DNA of 64,000 nucleotides from Streptomyces sp. NBC_00247 (GCF_036188265.1 NZ_CP108093.1:5104001-5168000); one strand, 5' to 3'. Positions 8,320-17,174 are shown, counted from the first letter of the stretch. Notes: generated from the letters alone by a model not told the origin. Numbers and translations are program-made.

Positions 8320-9519
8320 CTAGGACTGGCTGTCTCTCGCGGCCAAGCGCCCCAGGATCAGCGCGATCCGGAGCGTGAACGCGGAACGTACGTCGGACGG
8401 CGACCAGCCGGTGACGTCCGTCACACGTCGTAGCCGGTAGCGCACGGTGTTGGGGTGCACGAACAGCATTCGGGCGGCACCTTCCAGGCTGCTCGCCTGC
8501 TCCAGGTAGACACTCAGAGTCTCCAGGAGCGCGGACCCGGCCTCCTCCAGAGGGCTGTAGATCTCCTCCACCAACTGGTCGCGCGCGGCAGGGTCTCCGG
8601 CCATCGCGCGCTCCGGCAGGAGGTCGTCGGCCAGGACCGGACGCGGGGCGTCCTGCCAGGCGATGCAGGCCTTCAGCCCGGCAGCCGCCGCCTGCGCGGA
8701 CCGGGTCGCCGCCAGCAGGTCGGGCACCACCGGTCCGGCGACGACCGGACCGGCCGCGTACGGGCCGATCAGGCCGCGCGCGACCTGGAGCGGGTTGTCG
8801 CTGCCGCCCGCGATGACCACCAGCCGATTGCCCAGTACCCCGGTCAGTACCTGCACCTTGGAGCCGCGCGCCGCACGCCGGATGGCCTCGACCGTCAGTT
8901 CGCTGTCCCCGTCCGGGGCGGTACCGAGGATCACGCAGACGTGCTCGGGCGAGTTCCAGCCGAGCGCGGCGGCCCGGGAGATCGCCCCCTCGTCCGCCTC
9001 GCCGGACAGGACCGCGTTGACCACGAGCGATTCGAGCCGGGCGTCCCACGCGCCGCGCGCCTCGGCCGCCTGCGCGTAGACCTGGGCGGTCGCGAAGGCG
9101 ATCTCCCGGGCGTAGACGAGCAGGGCCTCACGCAGTACCGACTCGTCGCCGGGTGCGGCGACCTCCTCGATCGCCGTTTCCATGACCTCGATCGTCGTAC
9201 GGACCATCTCGACCGTCTGCCGCAGGGTGATCGCCCTGGTCAGCTCGCGCGGGGCCGTGCCGAACACGTCGGTGGAGATCGCCTGCGGGGTCTCCGGATG
9301 CCGGAACCACTCGGTGAACGCGGCGATGCCCGCCTGCGCCACCAGGCCGATCCAGGACCGGTTCTCCGGGGGCATCGCCCGGTACCACGGCAGCGTCTCG
9401 TCCATGCGGGCGATGGCGTTCGCCGACAGCCGGCCGGAGGACTGCTCCAGCCGCTTCAGGGTCGCGGCATGCAGATGGGCGTCGTGGGCGGCGCGCTGCG
9501 CGGGATCGGGTCGGGGCAC
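8320..9519 (-). CDS. fasR: PucR-family transcriptional activator of fatty acid synthesis
   Basis: The 399-aa protein ends in the PucR-type helix-turn-helix: LFVHPNTVRYRLRRVTDVTG at about residues 354-373, a HTH_30 signature. The N-terminal and middle parts match the GGDEF-like PucR core (VLTGVLGNRLVVIAGG). Position directly upstream of fabD, same strand, is exactly that of FasR in S. coelicolor, which activates fabD-fabH-acpP-fabF and so couples fatty acid supply to growth and antibiotic precursors. The ATG start MPRPDPAQRAAHDAHL gives a full-length protein. Confidence 0.93.
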   Translation of the reverse strand: MPRPDPAQRAAHDAHLHAATLKRLEQSSGRLSANAIARMDETLPWYRAMPPENRSWIGLVAQAGIAAFTEWFRHPETPQAISTDVFGTAPRELTRAITLRQTVEMVRTTIEVMETAIEEVAAPGDESVLREALLVYAREIAFATAQVYAQAAEARGAWDARLESLVVNAVLSGEADEGAISRAAALGWNSPEHVCVILGTAPDGDSELTVEAIRRAARGSKVQVLTGVLGNRLVVIAGGSDNPLQVARGLIGPYAAGPVVAGPVVPDLLAATRSAQAAAAGLKACIAWQDAPRPVLADDLLPERAMAGDPAARDQLVEEIYSPLEEAGSALLETLSVYLEQASSLEGAARMLFVHPNTVRYRLRRVTDVTGWSPSDVRSAFTLRIALILGRLAARDSQS

Positions 9520-9662
9520 GGAGACAAGACTGCCTTATCCGGGCAGAGGGACGGAGGGGCGGGGCGGGTGAGGGGCACGGAGACGTCCTCGTACGGGCCG
9601 GGCCGGTTCCGGTCGCTCCGGGGCGGGGCGGCTGCCCGGCGCCCGGCTACGGTGGGGGTGTG

Positions 9663-10316
9663 ATGTCCGTACACCGCGCGCAGAGCCGGTACGAGGGCGG
9701 GGACCGGGCGGCGGGGATCGAGTCCCGGCACGCCTTCTCCTTCGGTTCCTTCTACGACCCCGACAACCTCCGCTTCGGCGCGATCCTCGCCTGCAACGAG
9801 GAGCGGCTCGCTCCCGGTGCGGGTTTCGACGAGCATCTGCACAGTCACACCGAGATCGTCACGTGGGTGGTGGAGGGCGAGCTCACCCACCGCGATTCGG
9901 CCGGTCACACCCGGGTGGTGCGCGCCGGTGACGTACAGCACCTCAGCGCGGCGGCCGGGGTCCGGCACCTCGAACGCAACGACGGCGACGCGCCTTTGGT
10001 GTTCCTCCAGATGTGGCTGGCGCCGCTGGAGGCCGGCGGCGAGCCCGCCTACGCCGTCGTCCCCGGCATCGCCGACTCCACCCCGTACGCCCTGCCCGCC
10101 GCCGGGGCGATGCTGCACGTGCGACGGCTCGCGCCGGGCGAGCGCGCGGCGGTCCCGGACGCGGTGCGGGCGTACGTGCACGTGGTGGACGGCGAGGTGG
10201 ACCTCGGCGGCGAACGCCTCGGGCCGGGCGACTCCGCCCGGATCACCGGGGCCGAGGGGCTGGAACTGCGGGCGCAGGGCCCGGCCCAGGTGCTGGTCTG
10301 GGAGCTGGCGGGCTGA
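9663..10316 (+). CDS. Pirin family protein
   Basis: The 217-aa bicupin-like protein has the pirin hallmark metal-binding residues in EHLHSHTEIVTWVVEGELTHRDS and GVRHLERN (about residues 57-105). Pirins are cytoplasmic iron-binding proteins; some are quercetin 2,3-dioxygenases and one in Serratia and Streptomyces modulates pyruvate metabolism. The C-terminal cupin half is shorter and lacks the metal ligands, which is usual. ATG at 9663 or the adjacent GTG at 9660 could start it. The gene is monocistronic and convergent with the SDR gene. Confidence 0.88.
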   Translation: MSVHRAQSRYEGGDRAAGIESRHAFSFGSFYDPDNLRFGAILACNEERLAPGAGFDEHLHSHTEIVTWVVEGELTHRDSAGHTRVVRAGDVQHLSAAAGVRHLERNDGDAPLVFLQMWLAPLEAGGEPAYAVVPGIADSTPYALPAAGAMLHVRRLAPGERAAVPDAVRAYVHVVDGEVDLGGERLGPGDSARITGAEGLELRAQGPAQVLVWELAG

Positions 10317-10347
10317 ACGGCGGGCCCTGCCGGGCAGCCCGGGAGGG

Positions 10348-11286
10348 TCAGGCGGCCGGGGCGGCGAAGTAGTGCCCCCGGTCGAGGTCGTCGAGGAGGC
10401 CCGGCCGGGTCGGCTGCCACCCCAGCAGCGCGCGGGTGCGCACGCCCGAGGCCGGACCGTCCAGGGCGAGGAGCGCCGCGAGCCAGCCGAAGTGCGCGGC
10501 GGCGTCGGCGGGGTCCACGGACGCCACGGCCAGGCCGAGGCGCCGGCCGATCACCTCCGCGACCGCACGGATGGGTACTCCCTCGTCCGCGACCGCGTGC
10601 AGGACGGAGCCCGCCGGAGCCCCCTCCAGGGCGAGGCGGAAAAGGTGCGCGGCGTCGTCGCGGTGCACGGCGGGCCAGCGGTTGGCGCCGTCACCGATGT
10701 AGCCGGAGACCCCCTTCGCGCGGGCGGTCGCCACGATCGCGGCGAGGAAGCCGTGGTCGCCGTCCCCGTGCACGGTCGGGGGGAGCCGTACGACCGAGGC
10801 GCTAACGCCGCGGTCCGCGAGGGCGAGGGCCGCCCGCGCGTTGTCCATCCGCTTCGACGGGCCCGAGTCGAGGGCGCCCGCGTCGGACGGGGCCGACGCC
10901 CGGCCGTCCTCCTCGGTCGCGAGCCGGCCGGGCGCGATCCCGAGCGTCCCCGCAGCGATGAGCAGGGGGCGGCCGGAGCCGGCGAGCGCGTCGCCGAGGG
11001 TCTCGATCGCACGGCGGTCCGCGTCGGCGGCGGCGTCGAAGTCGCCCGAGAACGCGAGCTCGTGCTTGAAGGCGAGGTGGATCACGCCGTCCGACTCGGC
11101 CGCCGCGTCCCGCAGGACGCCGAGGTCGTCGAGCGAGCCTCGGCGAGCCTCGGCGCCCGCCTTGGCCAGCGCAGCGGCGGAAGCCTCCGAGCGGGCGAGC
11201 CCGACTACGTGGTGCCCGGCGGCGAGGAGTTCCAAAACGACGGCCGAGCCGATCCAGCCGGAAGCACCGGTGACGAATACACGCAT
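10348..11286 (-). CDS. Extended SDR / NAD-dependent epimerase-dehydratase family protein
   Basis: The 312-aa protein begins with the Rossmann fingerprint VFVTGASGWIGSAVV (residues 2-16), followed by VGLARSE for NADP ribose-phosphate contact and SDGVIHLAF in place of the usual NAG motif. It belongs to the atypical/extended SDR group that includes NAD-dependent epimerases and saccharopine-like reductases; the canonical Tyr-x-x-x-Lys is not evident, so catalysis is uncertain. The ATG at 11286 has GGAGG 8 nt upstream. It diverges from a TetR gene with two operator-like repeats between, so that TetR very likely represses it. Confidence 0.82.
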   Translation of the reverse strand: MRVFVTGASGWIGSAVVLELLAAGHHVVGLARSEASAAALAKAGAEARRGSLDDLGVLRDAAAESDGVIHLAFKHELAFSGDFDAAADADRRAIETLGDALAGSGRPLLIAAGTLGIAPGRLATEEDGRASAPSDAGALDSGPSKRMDNARAALALADRGVSASVVRLPPTVHGDGDHGFLAAIVATARAKGVSGYIGDGANRWPAVHRDDAAHLFRLALEGAPAGSVLHAVADEGVPIRAVAEVIGRRLGLAVASVDPADAAAHFGWLAALLALDGPASGVRTRALLGWQPTRPGLLDDLDRGHYFAAPAA

Positions 11287-11378
11287 GGGATGAACCTCCA
11301 CGAGGGGTGGGGTGGCCGTCCTGGTCGCGGACGCCGTGGCTCGGGGAATCCGGCCTCGGAGCGCGACGGGCGACCGAT

Positions 11379-11391
11379 GTCAGTGACTGTC
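11379..11391. promoter_or_regulatory. TetR operator-like site 1
   Basis: GTCAGTGACTGTC is an imperfect palindrome (CAGT-G-ACTG core) in the divergent SDR/tetR promoter. A close copy lies 39 bp downstream, and a similar site precedes the MFS exporter at 33962. Confidence 0.6.
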
Positions 11392-11417
11392 GTCGTGTTC
11401 ATCAACGTACACCCGAT

Positions 11418-11430
11418 GTCAGTGGCTGTC
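11418..11430. promoter_or_regulatory. TetR operator-like site 2
   Basis: GTCAGTGGCTGTC differs from site 1 at one base. It lies just upstream of a TAGGAT -10-like element (11437-11442), so occupancy would block tetR transcription and probably the leftward SDR promoter. Confidence 0.6.
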
Positions 11431-11449
11431 ATCGCGTAGGATCGACACC

Positions 11450-12025
11450 ATGGGTCGATGGGAGCCGAACGCGCGCGGACGTCTGGAACAGGCGGCCCTG
11501 GAGCTCTACGCCGAGCACGGCTACGAACAGACCACCGCCGCCCAGATCGCCGCTCGCGCCGGAGTCACCGAGCGCACCTTCTTCCGGCACTGCGCCGACA
11601 AGCGCGAGGTGCTGTTCGGCGGTGCGCAGCAGCTGGAGCAGGCCTTCGTGGACGCCCTCGGAGCCGCCCCGGCCGCAGCGGCCCCGATCGACGCCATGGC
11701 TTCGGCCCTGGAGAGCGTCGCCGTGTTCTTCGACGACCGCCACGCCTTCGCCCGGCAACGCCATGCCGTCATCGTCGCGAGCCGCGAGTTGCGCGAACGC
11801 GAGCTGACCAAGCTCGCGTCACTGGTCGCCGCCCTGACGGCGACGCTCCGCGGACGCGGCGTCCCGGAACCCGCCGCCGGCCTCACCGCGGAAGCGGGCA
11901 TCGCCGTCTTCAAGGTCGGCTTCGAACGCTGGGTGGCCGAGGACGGGGCCCGCTCCCTGGCGGACTTCCTGCGGGAGTCGCTGGACGGGCTGAAGGCGGT
12001 CATGGCGGCCACGGCCGGGGAGTAG
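11450..12025 (+). CDS. TetR-family transcriptional regulator
   Basis: The 191-aa protein has a typical N-terminal TetR domain (residues 8-55): LEQAALELYAEHGYEQTTAAQIAARAGVTERTFFRHCADKREVLF. The recognition helix TERTFFRHCADK closely resembles that of the TetR at 32981 (SQRTFFRYFANK). The C-terminal ligand domain is unassigned. It probably represses itself and the divergent SDR gene through the paired GTCAGTG-type sites. The start codon is only 7 nt from a TAGGAT -10-like element, suggesting a leaderless or very short-leader transcript. A hairpin at 12108 ends the unit. Confidence 0.9.
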   Translation: MGRWEPNARGRLEQAALELYAEHGYEQTTAAQIAARAGVTERTFFRHCADKREVLFGGAQQLEQAFVDALGAAPAAAAPIDAMASALESVAVFFDDRHAFARQRHAVIVASRELRERELTKLASLVAALTATLRGRGVPEPAAGLTAEAGIAVFKVGFERWVAEDGARSLADFLRESLDGLKAVMAATAGE

Positions 12026-12107
12026 CGGGTCACGGCCAGGCCGTGTCCGACCCTGCGCGTCGGATCAGCGGGCGGTGTCCGGTGCGGTGCGTCGCGAGGC
12101 GGAGGAT

Positions 12108-12134
12108 CGCCCGAGTACGGGATGTACTCGGGCG
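12108..12134 (+). terminator. Hairpin downstream of tetR
   Basis: CGCCCGAGTAC (12108-12118) pairs perfectly with GTACTCGGGCG (12124-12134) around a 5-nt loop, 83 bp after the tetR stop. The right arm lies at the start of the dispersed repeat that recurs near 56.8 kb. Confidence 0.65.
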
Positions 12135-12213
12135 ACTCGGGCGGTCCGGCAACGCCGCGAGGTGCCGTGCCGGGCGCCGCACGCCCGGCGGGAATGGTCA
12201 GACACGGCCCAGG
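12121..12213. repeat. Dispersed intergenic repeat, copy 1
   Basis: This 93-bp stretch is closely matched at 56763-56846. Both copies begin GATGTACTCGGGCGA and end CACGGCCCAGG. This copy has about 9 extra bases near its left end. Inside are complementary segments CCGGGCG/CGCCCGG and GCCGTG/CACGGC, so it can fold into a hairpin. It lies between the tetR and P450 genes, both of which end facing it. Confidence 0.75.
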
Positions 12214-12287
12214 CCCCATACCGGTGGCCCCGGACGATTCAGCGGGTCCGCCGGGTGATGGCCGGGGACGGAAGCCCGTCGGAGAGG

Positions 12288-13547
12288 TCAGCCCGCGACG
12301 CCCGGGCAGAGAACGGGATCTCCCCACCGGGCAGGGTCGTCGGGGGATCCACCGTGCCGGGCCGCCGGGCAGGGGGCGTCCGAAACCATCAGGCTCTGTG
12401 GGGAGTTGACGGTCAGTGACGCGATGGGCGGCCCAGGCCGGGCGGTTGCCCGCAGGTGGGGCAGGAAGGTGAACAGTCCGGCGAGGGCGGTCCGCAGCTG
12501 AAGGCGGGCGAGCGGGGCGCCGAGACAGTAGTGGGGGCCGCGTCCGAAGGCGAGGTGGCGTGGCGGCGCGCTCCCGGTGAACCGGTCCCCGGCGGTACGG
12601 CGGGGGTCCAGGTTGGCGGCCGTGTAACAGAGCAGAAGGGCGTCGCCCTCGCGGACCGGCTGCCCGCCCAGTGTCACGTCCCGGCGGGGGAAGGCGAAGG
12701 GCAGGGCGAAGACGCTGGAGTCGTACCGCAGGGCCTCCTCCACCACGTCCTCCCAGGGCACCTCGCCGCCCAGGACGCCTCGCAACCGGTCGGGATGGCC
12801 CAGCAGGGCGCGGACTGCGTTGACGAGAGCGGCGACCGTCGTGTCGAATCCGGCGGCGAGGAAGAGCCAGAGGGTGTCCTGCGCCTCCTGCCTGGTCAGG
12901 GCTTCGGCCTCCACGGACCGGGCGAGATCCGCCACCAGGCCGCCCGACCGGCCCGGACGTTCCAGGAGACCACCGAGGAACCCCCGGATCTCGGCACTCA
13001 GCCGCCGGGACTCGTCCGCGGTGAGAGCCGCCCGGGAGAGGGCGCGGTGCACCAGGGAACTCGCCTCCGCGCGTTCCGCCGCCGGAACACCGAGGAGCGA
13101 GCAGAGCACGTCCAACGCCAACGGGAGCGCGAACTCCGCCCGCAGGTCGAAGGGGCGCCCGGCCGCGACCAGCCCGGCGAGCAGCCGGCCGACGGCGCTC
13201 TCCACCTCCGGCCGCAGCCGACGGATGTTCCCGGGAGTGAAGGCCGAGACCGCCGTACGCCGGAGCCGGGTGTGGTCCGCACCGTCGGCGGTGAGCATCC
13301 ACTGCCGGTTCAGGTGGTCGGTCATGGGCCAGTCCGGCGGGATCTCCCCGTCGCGCAGCGCGCGGAAGTGCAGCGGGGACCGCGAGAACAACGGGTCGCT
13401 CAGCACCGTCTCCAGTTCGTCGTAGCCGACCACGGCCCAGCAGTCGACGCCTCCCGGCCACTGGGCGGGGACGACGCTGCCGTATGCGTGGAGCGCTGTG
13501 GCCTGCTCGCGCAGGTCCGCGCGGGGGTCGAGGAGGACGCGGGACAC
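12288..13547 (-). CDS. Cytochrome P450
   Basis: The 419-aa soluble P450 has all core motifs: I-helix AAGFDTTVAAL with the oxygen-activating Thr, K-helix EEALRYD (ExxR), and the heme loop FGRGPHYCLGAPLARLQ with the thiolate Cys. It should accept electrons from a ferredoxin, but none is encoded beside it. Substrate is unknown. The GTG at 13547 has GGAAGG 7 nt upstream, so the longer open frame to 13682 is not used. It stands alone, so there is no pathway context. Confidence 0.92.
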   Translation of the reverse strand: MSRVLLDPRADLREQATALHAYGSVVPAQWPGGVDCWAVVGYDELETVLSDPLFSRSPLHFRALRDGEIPPDWPMTDHLNRQWMLTADGADHTRLRRTAVSAFTPGNIRRLRPEVESAVGRLLAGLVAAGRPFDLRAEFALPLALDVLCSLLGVPAAERAEASSLVHRALSRAALTADESRRLSAEIRGFLGGLLERPGRSGGLVADLARSVEAEALTRQEAQDTLWLFLAAGFDTTVAALVNAVRALLGHPDRLRGVLGGEVPWEDVVEEALRYDSSVFALPFAFPRRDVTLGGQPVREGDALLLCYTAANLDPRRTAGDRFTGSAPPRHLAFGRGPHYCLGAPLARLQLRTALAGLFTFLPHLRATARPGPPIASLTVNSPQSLMVSDAPCPAARHGGSPDDPARWGDPVLCPGVAG

Positions 13548-13887
13548 GGTGGTGCCTTCCGGTGGAGGAGTCGGGCGGGCAGGAGGACGGCATCGAATCG
13601 ATCGCGTGCGGTCGCCCTGTGACCGTGTCGCGTCGAGGTGCCCGGCGGCAAGTGCGCAGAGCGCGCGCCGTGGCCGAATCACGCGCGGTCACGGCGCGGC
13701 ACGGGCCGCGCGTAGCCGGGGCCAGGGCACGCAAGGGCTCCCGGGTTACCTCCGGCGTCCCGCTCGGTCTTCACGCGGGGCCGGCGGGGAAGCCGGTTGG
13801 AGCGTGGGTGGCCGACGCCCGGGTCGGTCCACCGTCTGGTGACTTCGTGGACGAGCTGAGGCCGGTCCTTCGCTATGCTCCGCGCCC
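13548..13887. other. 340-bp divergent region between P450 and ankyrin gene
   Basis: No ORF with coding character is seen. A TATGCT element at 13874-13879 lies 8 nt before the ankyrin-protein ATG, which would give an essentially leaderless transcript. No operator-like palindrome was found for the P450 promoter. Confidence 0.4.
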
Positions 13888-14322
13888 ATGAAGCGAAGAC
13901 GGTCCAAGAAACTGTCCAGGGATCTGGTCGGAGCGGCCCTGACCGGTGACGCGGCACGCGTCCGCACCCTCCTGCGCGCCGGAGCCGACCCGGAGGCGGC
14001 CGACTCGGACGGCACCACACCGCTCTACGCGGCGGCGGTCCAGGGCGACGCGGAAGCCGTCAGCATCCTCCTGCGGGCCGGCGCCGCTCCGGACGCCGAG
14101 AGCGGCGGCGAGGGCAGCGAGGGAACACCCCTGTGCGCGGCGGCCTGTTGGGGGCACACGGACGTCGTACGCGCGCTCCTGGCCGCAGGCGCGGTTCCGG
14201 ATCTCCGTGAGGACTACGGCACCGGGCGGACGCCCCTCGAATGGGCGATGGCCGGGCCCTGGCCGGAGACGGTCGCGATGCTGGAGGGCGCGGGGGCGCC
14301 GCTTCGGCCAAGTGAGTCGTAA
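13888..14322 (+). CDS. Ankyrin-repeat protein
   Basis: The 144-aa protein is made almost wholly of ankyrin repeats. Recognisable units are DLVGAALTGDAARVRTLLRAGADPE, GTTPLYAAAVQGDAEAVSILLRAGAAPD, GTPLCAAACWGHTDVVRALLAAGAVPD and a degenerate RTPLEWAMAG unit (residues 12-140). A basic leader KRRRSKK precedes them. Ankyrin stacks bind protein partners; no enzymatic domain is present and the partner is unknown. There is no signal peptide. Confidence 0.9.
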   Translation: MKRRRSKKLSRDLVGAALTGDAARVRTLLRAGADPEAADSDGTTPLYAAAVQGDAEAVSILLRAGAAPDAESGGEGSEGTPLCAAACWGHTDVVRALLAAGAVPDLREDYGTGRTPLEWAMAGPWPETVAMLEGAGAPLRPSES

Positions 14323-14350
14323 CGGGCACGAGGGTTTGGCCGCCCTGGCG

Positions 14351-15223
14351 TTACCCCCGTGGGGGATCGTCGTTCTCCCGCCGTGCGGTGGAGTTTCCCG
14401 GCGTCGCCCGTCGGAGGAGATCGGCGCCCAACGCGTCGGTGCGGTCCGCCCGGCCGCTGAGGCGGTGGACCAGCACCCACCTGCCGTCCTGCGTGGCCCC
14501 GGCGAAGACGGAGGCGTCCCCGGTGGCGCCGTTGTGCCAGACCACGGTTCCGGCTCGCTGCCAACTCAGTGCGGGCTCACCGAATTTCCGTTCGGTCAGG
14601 AGTGCGGTCACCAAGTGGGCAGCGGCCCTCGGGGTGGCCCAGAGACCACCGGCGGGCAGGATGGCGCCGCTCATGGTCCAAGGGCGTCGTGGGCGACCCA
14701 ACAGCCCACGACTGTGGAGACGCTTGTCCGAGGGGGGATCGCCGGATATCTCGGCGATGTCCAGGGGCGCGAGTACGTAGTGGTGCAGGAGTTCTTCGTA
14801 GGTCATGCCCGAAGCGGACGCCAACGCCGAGCCGAGGATGGCGTATCCGAGGTTGGAGTACGCCTCGGTGCGACCGGGGGCATCGGTGGTGAGGGTGTCC
14901 AGTCCCTGGAGCACGGCGTGCAGGGCGGCGGTGTCGAAGTCCGCATACGGGTCGCGCCGCTTCACGCGCGGGGGGAGCCGGGGCAGACCGGAGGTGTGCT
15001 GCGCCAGATGCCTCAGGGAGATTCCGGTGCCGGCCGGGACGGGCAGTAACTGCTCCAGAGGTGTGTCCAGTTGGAGCGCGCCCTCCGCCACCATCCGGTC
15101 AAGGGCCGTTCCGGTGAGTGTCTTGCTCAGTGACCCGATCTGTACGTACGCGTCCAGGTCGTGTCCGTGGAGGGCCCGAGGGGCTTCGCCGCTGCTGAGG
15201 ACACAAGTGGGTACGGTACGCAC
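14351..15223 (-). CDS. Serine hydrolase, beta-lactamase/CubicO type
   Basis: The 290-aa protein has the class C beta-lactamase-fold triad of motifs: SLSK (Ser31, Lys34), AYSN (Tyr122) and VWHNGATG in place of KTG. Such proteins are esterases, D-aminopeptidases or penicillin-binding-like enzymes. No signal peptide is seen and the catalytic Ser is unusually near the N-terminus, so the protein may be cytoplasmic or the start may be further upstream. GTG at 15223 has AGGAAGG 7 nt before it and is preferred to 15322. Confidence 0.8.
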   Translation of the reverse strand: MRTVPTCVLSSGEAPRALHGHDLDAYVQIGSLSKTLTGTALDRMVAEGALQLDTPLEQLLPVPAGTGISLRHLAQHTSGLPRLPPRVKRRDPYADFDTAALHAVLQGLDTLTTDAPGRTEAYSNLGYAILGSALASASGMTYEELLHHYVLAPLDIAEISGDPPSDKRLHSRGLLGRPRRPWTMSGAILPAGGLWATPRAAAHLVTALLTERKFGEPALSWQRAGTVVWHNGATGDASVFAGATQDGRWVLVHRLSGRADRTDALGADLLRRATPGNSTARRENDDPPRG

Positions 15224-15322
15224 GGAAAGCCCTTCCTGGGCGGAACGCGGGGGTCGGCGGCGTGAAGTAGGCCCGGGCGGGGCGGTAACCCGTGGAACCG
15301 AGCTTCGCCGGGCCCGCATCAC

Positions 15323-15520
15323 CTACCGGAGACCGTCCACGAACGCCTGCCAGGCGACCGGGCCGACGGTCACGACCGGACCGTCCGGGACCTTGCTGTC
15401 ACGGACCGGTACGGAGTCGGTGGGGCTGCCGGCCGCCACTTCGAGGCAGTCGCCGCCGGTGTTGGCGCTGTAGCTGGACTTACGCCACGACGAGTTCTTC
15501 ATTTCCGGTCCCGGCTCCAT
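15323..15520 (-). CDS. DUF397 protein of a whiJ-type cassette
   Basis: The protein (59 to 65 aa) is a typical DUF397 member: WRKSSYSANTGGDCLEVA at the N-terminus, then VPVRDSKVPDGPVVTVGPVAWQAFV. In Streptomyces these small proteins are encoded beside an XRE-family WhiJ-like regulator and an anti-sigma-like ATPase, and at some loci the trio affects development and antibiotic production. Its 5' end overlaps the 3' end of the XRE gene by up to 41 bp; an internal ATG at 15502 (MKNSSWRK) is an alternative start with a smaller overlap. Confidence 0.9.
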   Translation of the reverse strand: MEPGPEMKNSSWRKSSYSANTGGDCLEVAAGSPTDSVPVRDSKVPDGPVVTVGPVAWQAFVDGLR

Positions 15521-16328
15521 AACGCTCCTCCATCACGCGGCTGATCAGAGCCGCCGACTCCTCGACGGACAGGACAGCCCCTTGCAGGTGAGCGTATCGG
15601 AGAGAAGCCTCCCGGATGGTTTCAGGATCGGCGGTCATGTGGCCGGAGATGACGTCCTCGGTGTACACGAGGTCCGGGTCGCTCTCGAAGCGCAAGAGAT
15701 TGAACGAGCCGGCCAGGCTCGCATGTTCACCCGCCGAGAAGGGCAGCACCTGAATGCGCATCCAACGATGGCTGATGCACTCCAACAGCCTGGCGAGTTG
15801 GCTTCGCATGACCCGACGCCCGCCGATCGGGCGGGACAGCACCGCCTCGTCCAGGATGACCCAGGCGAGCGGCGGCTGCTCCCTCTTCAGGATGCGCTGA
15901 CGCTCCATCCGCGCTGCCAGCAGGCCGTCCAGGTCCTCGGGCATGCCGGTCGCCAGGACCGCCCGCGCGTACTCCTCGGTCTGCAGCAGCCCGTAAACCA
16001 TCTGCGACTGATAGGTGGAGATGTACGTCGCCCGCGACTCCATCTCCGCGTAAGCCTGGAACCACGTCGGCAGTTGGCTGCGCAGCACCAGCCCGATCAG
16101 CCGGGAGAACAGTCCGCCCGTGCCGAGGGCCGCGTCCAGCCGCTCGGAGAAGTCCCGGGTGGGGACCTTCCGCGCGGTCTCGATCTGACCGATCAGCGAA
16201 CCCGTGCAGAAGATGATGGCTCCGAGCTGGCCCTGTTTGAGGTTCGCGGCCTCGCGCTGGCGGCGCAACTCCCAGCCGTAGTAGGCCAGCGGCGAGGTGC
16301 TGGGGTCGAGAGTCTGGATGTTGGCCAC
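15480..16328 (-). CDS. WhiJ-like XRE-family regulator (HTH + DUF5753)
   Basis: The 282-aa protein has an N-terminal XRE helix-turn-helix (ELRRQREAANLKQGQLGAIIFCTGSLIGQIETARKVPT, about residues 20-58) followed by the DUF5753 domain (RATYISTYQSQMVYGLLQTEEYARAVL ... EAVLSRPIGG ... FNLLRFESDPDLVYTED). This is the architecture of WhiJ paralogues. It probably works with the overlapping DUF397 protein and the divergent HATPase. The GTG at 16328 has GGAGG 8 nt upstream. The target promoter is unknown; autoregulation of the divergent region is likely. Confidence 0.92.
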   Translation of the reverse strand: MANIQTLDPSTSPLAYYGWELRRQREAANLKQGQLGAIIFCTGSLIGQIETARKVPTRDFSERLDAALGTGGLFSRLIGLVLRSQLPTWFQAYAEMESRATYISTYQSQMVYGLLQTEEYARAVLATGMPEDLDGLLAARMERQRILKREQPPLAWVILDEAVLSRPIGGRRVMRSQLARLLECISHRWMRIQVLPFSAGEHASLAGSFNLLRFESDPDLVYTEDVISGHMTADPETIREASLRYAHLQGAVLSVEESAALISRVMEERYGAGTGNEELVVA

Positions 16329-16411
16329 GGGGGGACCTCCGGCGTACAACGCCTGGCGGCGTTCGTTTCGGTACGTAGCCGAGCGTAGTCGGATCGCTGC
16401 ACGCTGGTGAC

Positions 16412-16876
16412 ATGAATCACGTAACTGTTCAGCGGTCCGGAGTGGGCGAGACCTCGCCCGTCCTCAGGGAGCCCGTGTACCACGCCGACTTCACGATGGG
16501 TGAGCATTCCGCGCGGCATCTCCGTCGCATCCTGCGGCTCTACCTCGTCGACCGGGGGCTTCTCGACGTGGCGGGCGCGGCCGAACTCGCGCTCACCGAG
16601 CTGATCGCGAACGTCGTCCGGCACGTGCCCGGCCGCCACTGCCAGATCCGTATGTACTTGCTGGGGGTCGACGGGGTGCGCGTGGAGGTCGCCGACAGCA
16701 GTCCCGAACTGCCTACGGCCACCGTGCGTGACGCGCTCGACGAGGGTGGCCGAGGGCTGCTGCTGGTCGCCGCCGTCGCCGACAGGTGGGGCGTGGAGGT
16801 GCGGGAGGGCGGCGGCGGAAAAACGGTGTGGTTCGAGAGTCTGACCGACGGGGGAGGTGGGGCCGGGGGCGGCTGA
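16412..16876 (+). CDS. ATP-binding anti-sigma-factor-like protein of the whiJ-type cassette
   Basis: The 154-aa protein is an RsbW-like histidine-kinase-fold ATPase: ELALTELIANVVRHV (N box, about residues 58-72), VRVEVADSSPELP (G1) and DEGGRGLLLVAAVADRWGV (G2). It lacks kinase dimerisation or sensor parts. It is divergent from the XRE gene with 83 bp between the two starts, as in other whiJ-like loci. A Gly-rich tail ends the protein. It may bind a sigma factor or the neighbouring DUF397 protein; this is inference from the family. Confidence 0.85.
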   Translation: MNHVTVQRSGVGETSPVLREPVYHADFTMGEHSARHLRRILRLYLVDRGLLDVAGAAELALTELIANVVRHVPGRHCQIRMYLLGVDGVRVEVADSSPELPTATVRDALDEGGRGLLLVAAVADRWGVEVREGGGGKTVWFESLTDGGGGAGGG

Positions 16877-17174
16877 CCTCTGGCTCGGAGGATGGTGCCC
16901 CGGAAGCGTTCCCGCACCCCTGAAACATGCGAGGGGAAGCGGGGCGGAGTGTGAGGGGTGGTGATGGGCAAGATGTTTCCAGTCCCGAGCCCGAGCCCGA
17001 GCCGGGGCCTGTGCAACCCACCCCCCATGGCCGCGAGTCCCTCGCGATCTCCGTCCGGCCGCAATGGTCGGAACCGTATACCGAGGCGCTGACATCGACG
17101 GCGGAGGGATTCCGCAGGTGTGCCGCCACCTCGACCGGCAAGCTGCCGGGGGCGGTGTTGTCGCGGCCCGCCGG

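Noticed and set aside
4616..9519. Polyketide synthase origin of the KS, AT and ACP genes
   Set aside because: The order fabD-fabH-acpP-fabF with adjacent fasR identifies the housekeeping fatty acid synthase.
12288..13547. P450 and its neighbours as a secondary-metabolite cluster
   Set aside because: There is no synthase, ferredoxin or tailoring partner nearby; the P450 is solitary.
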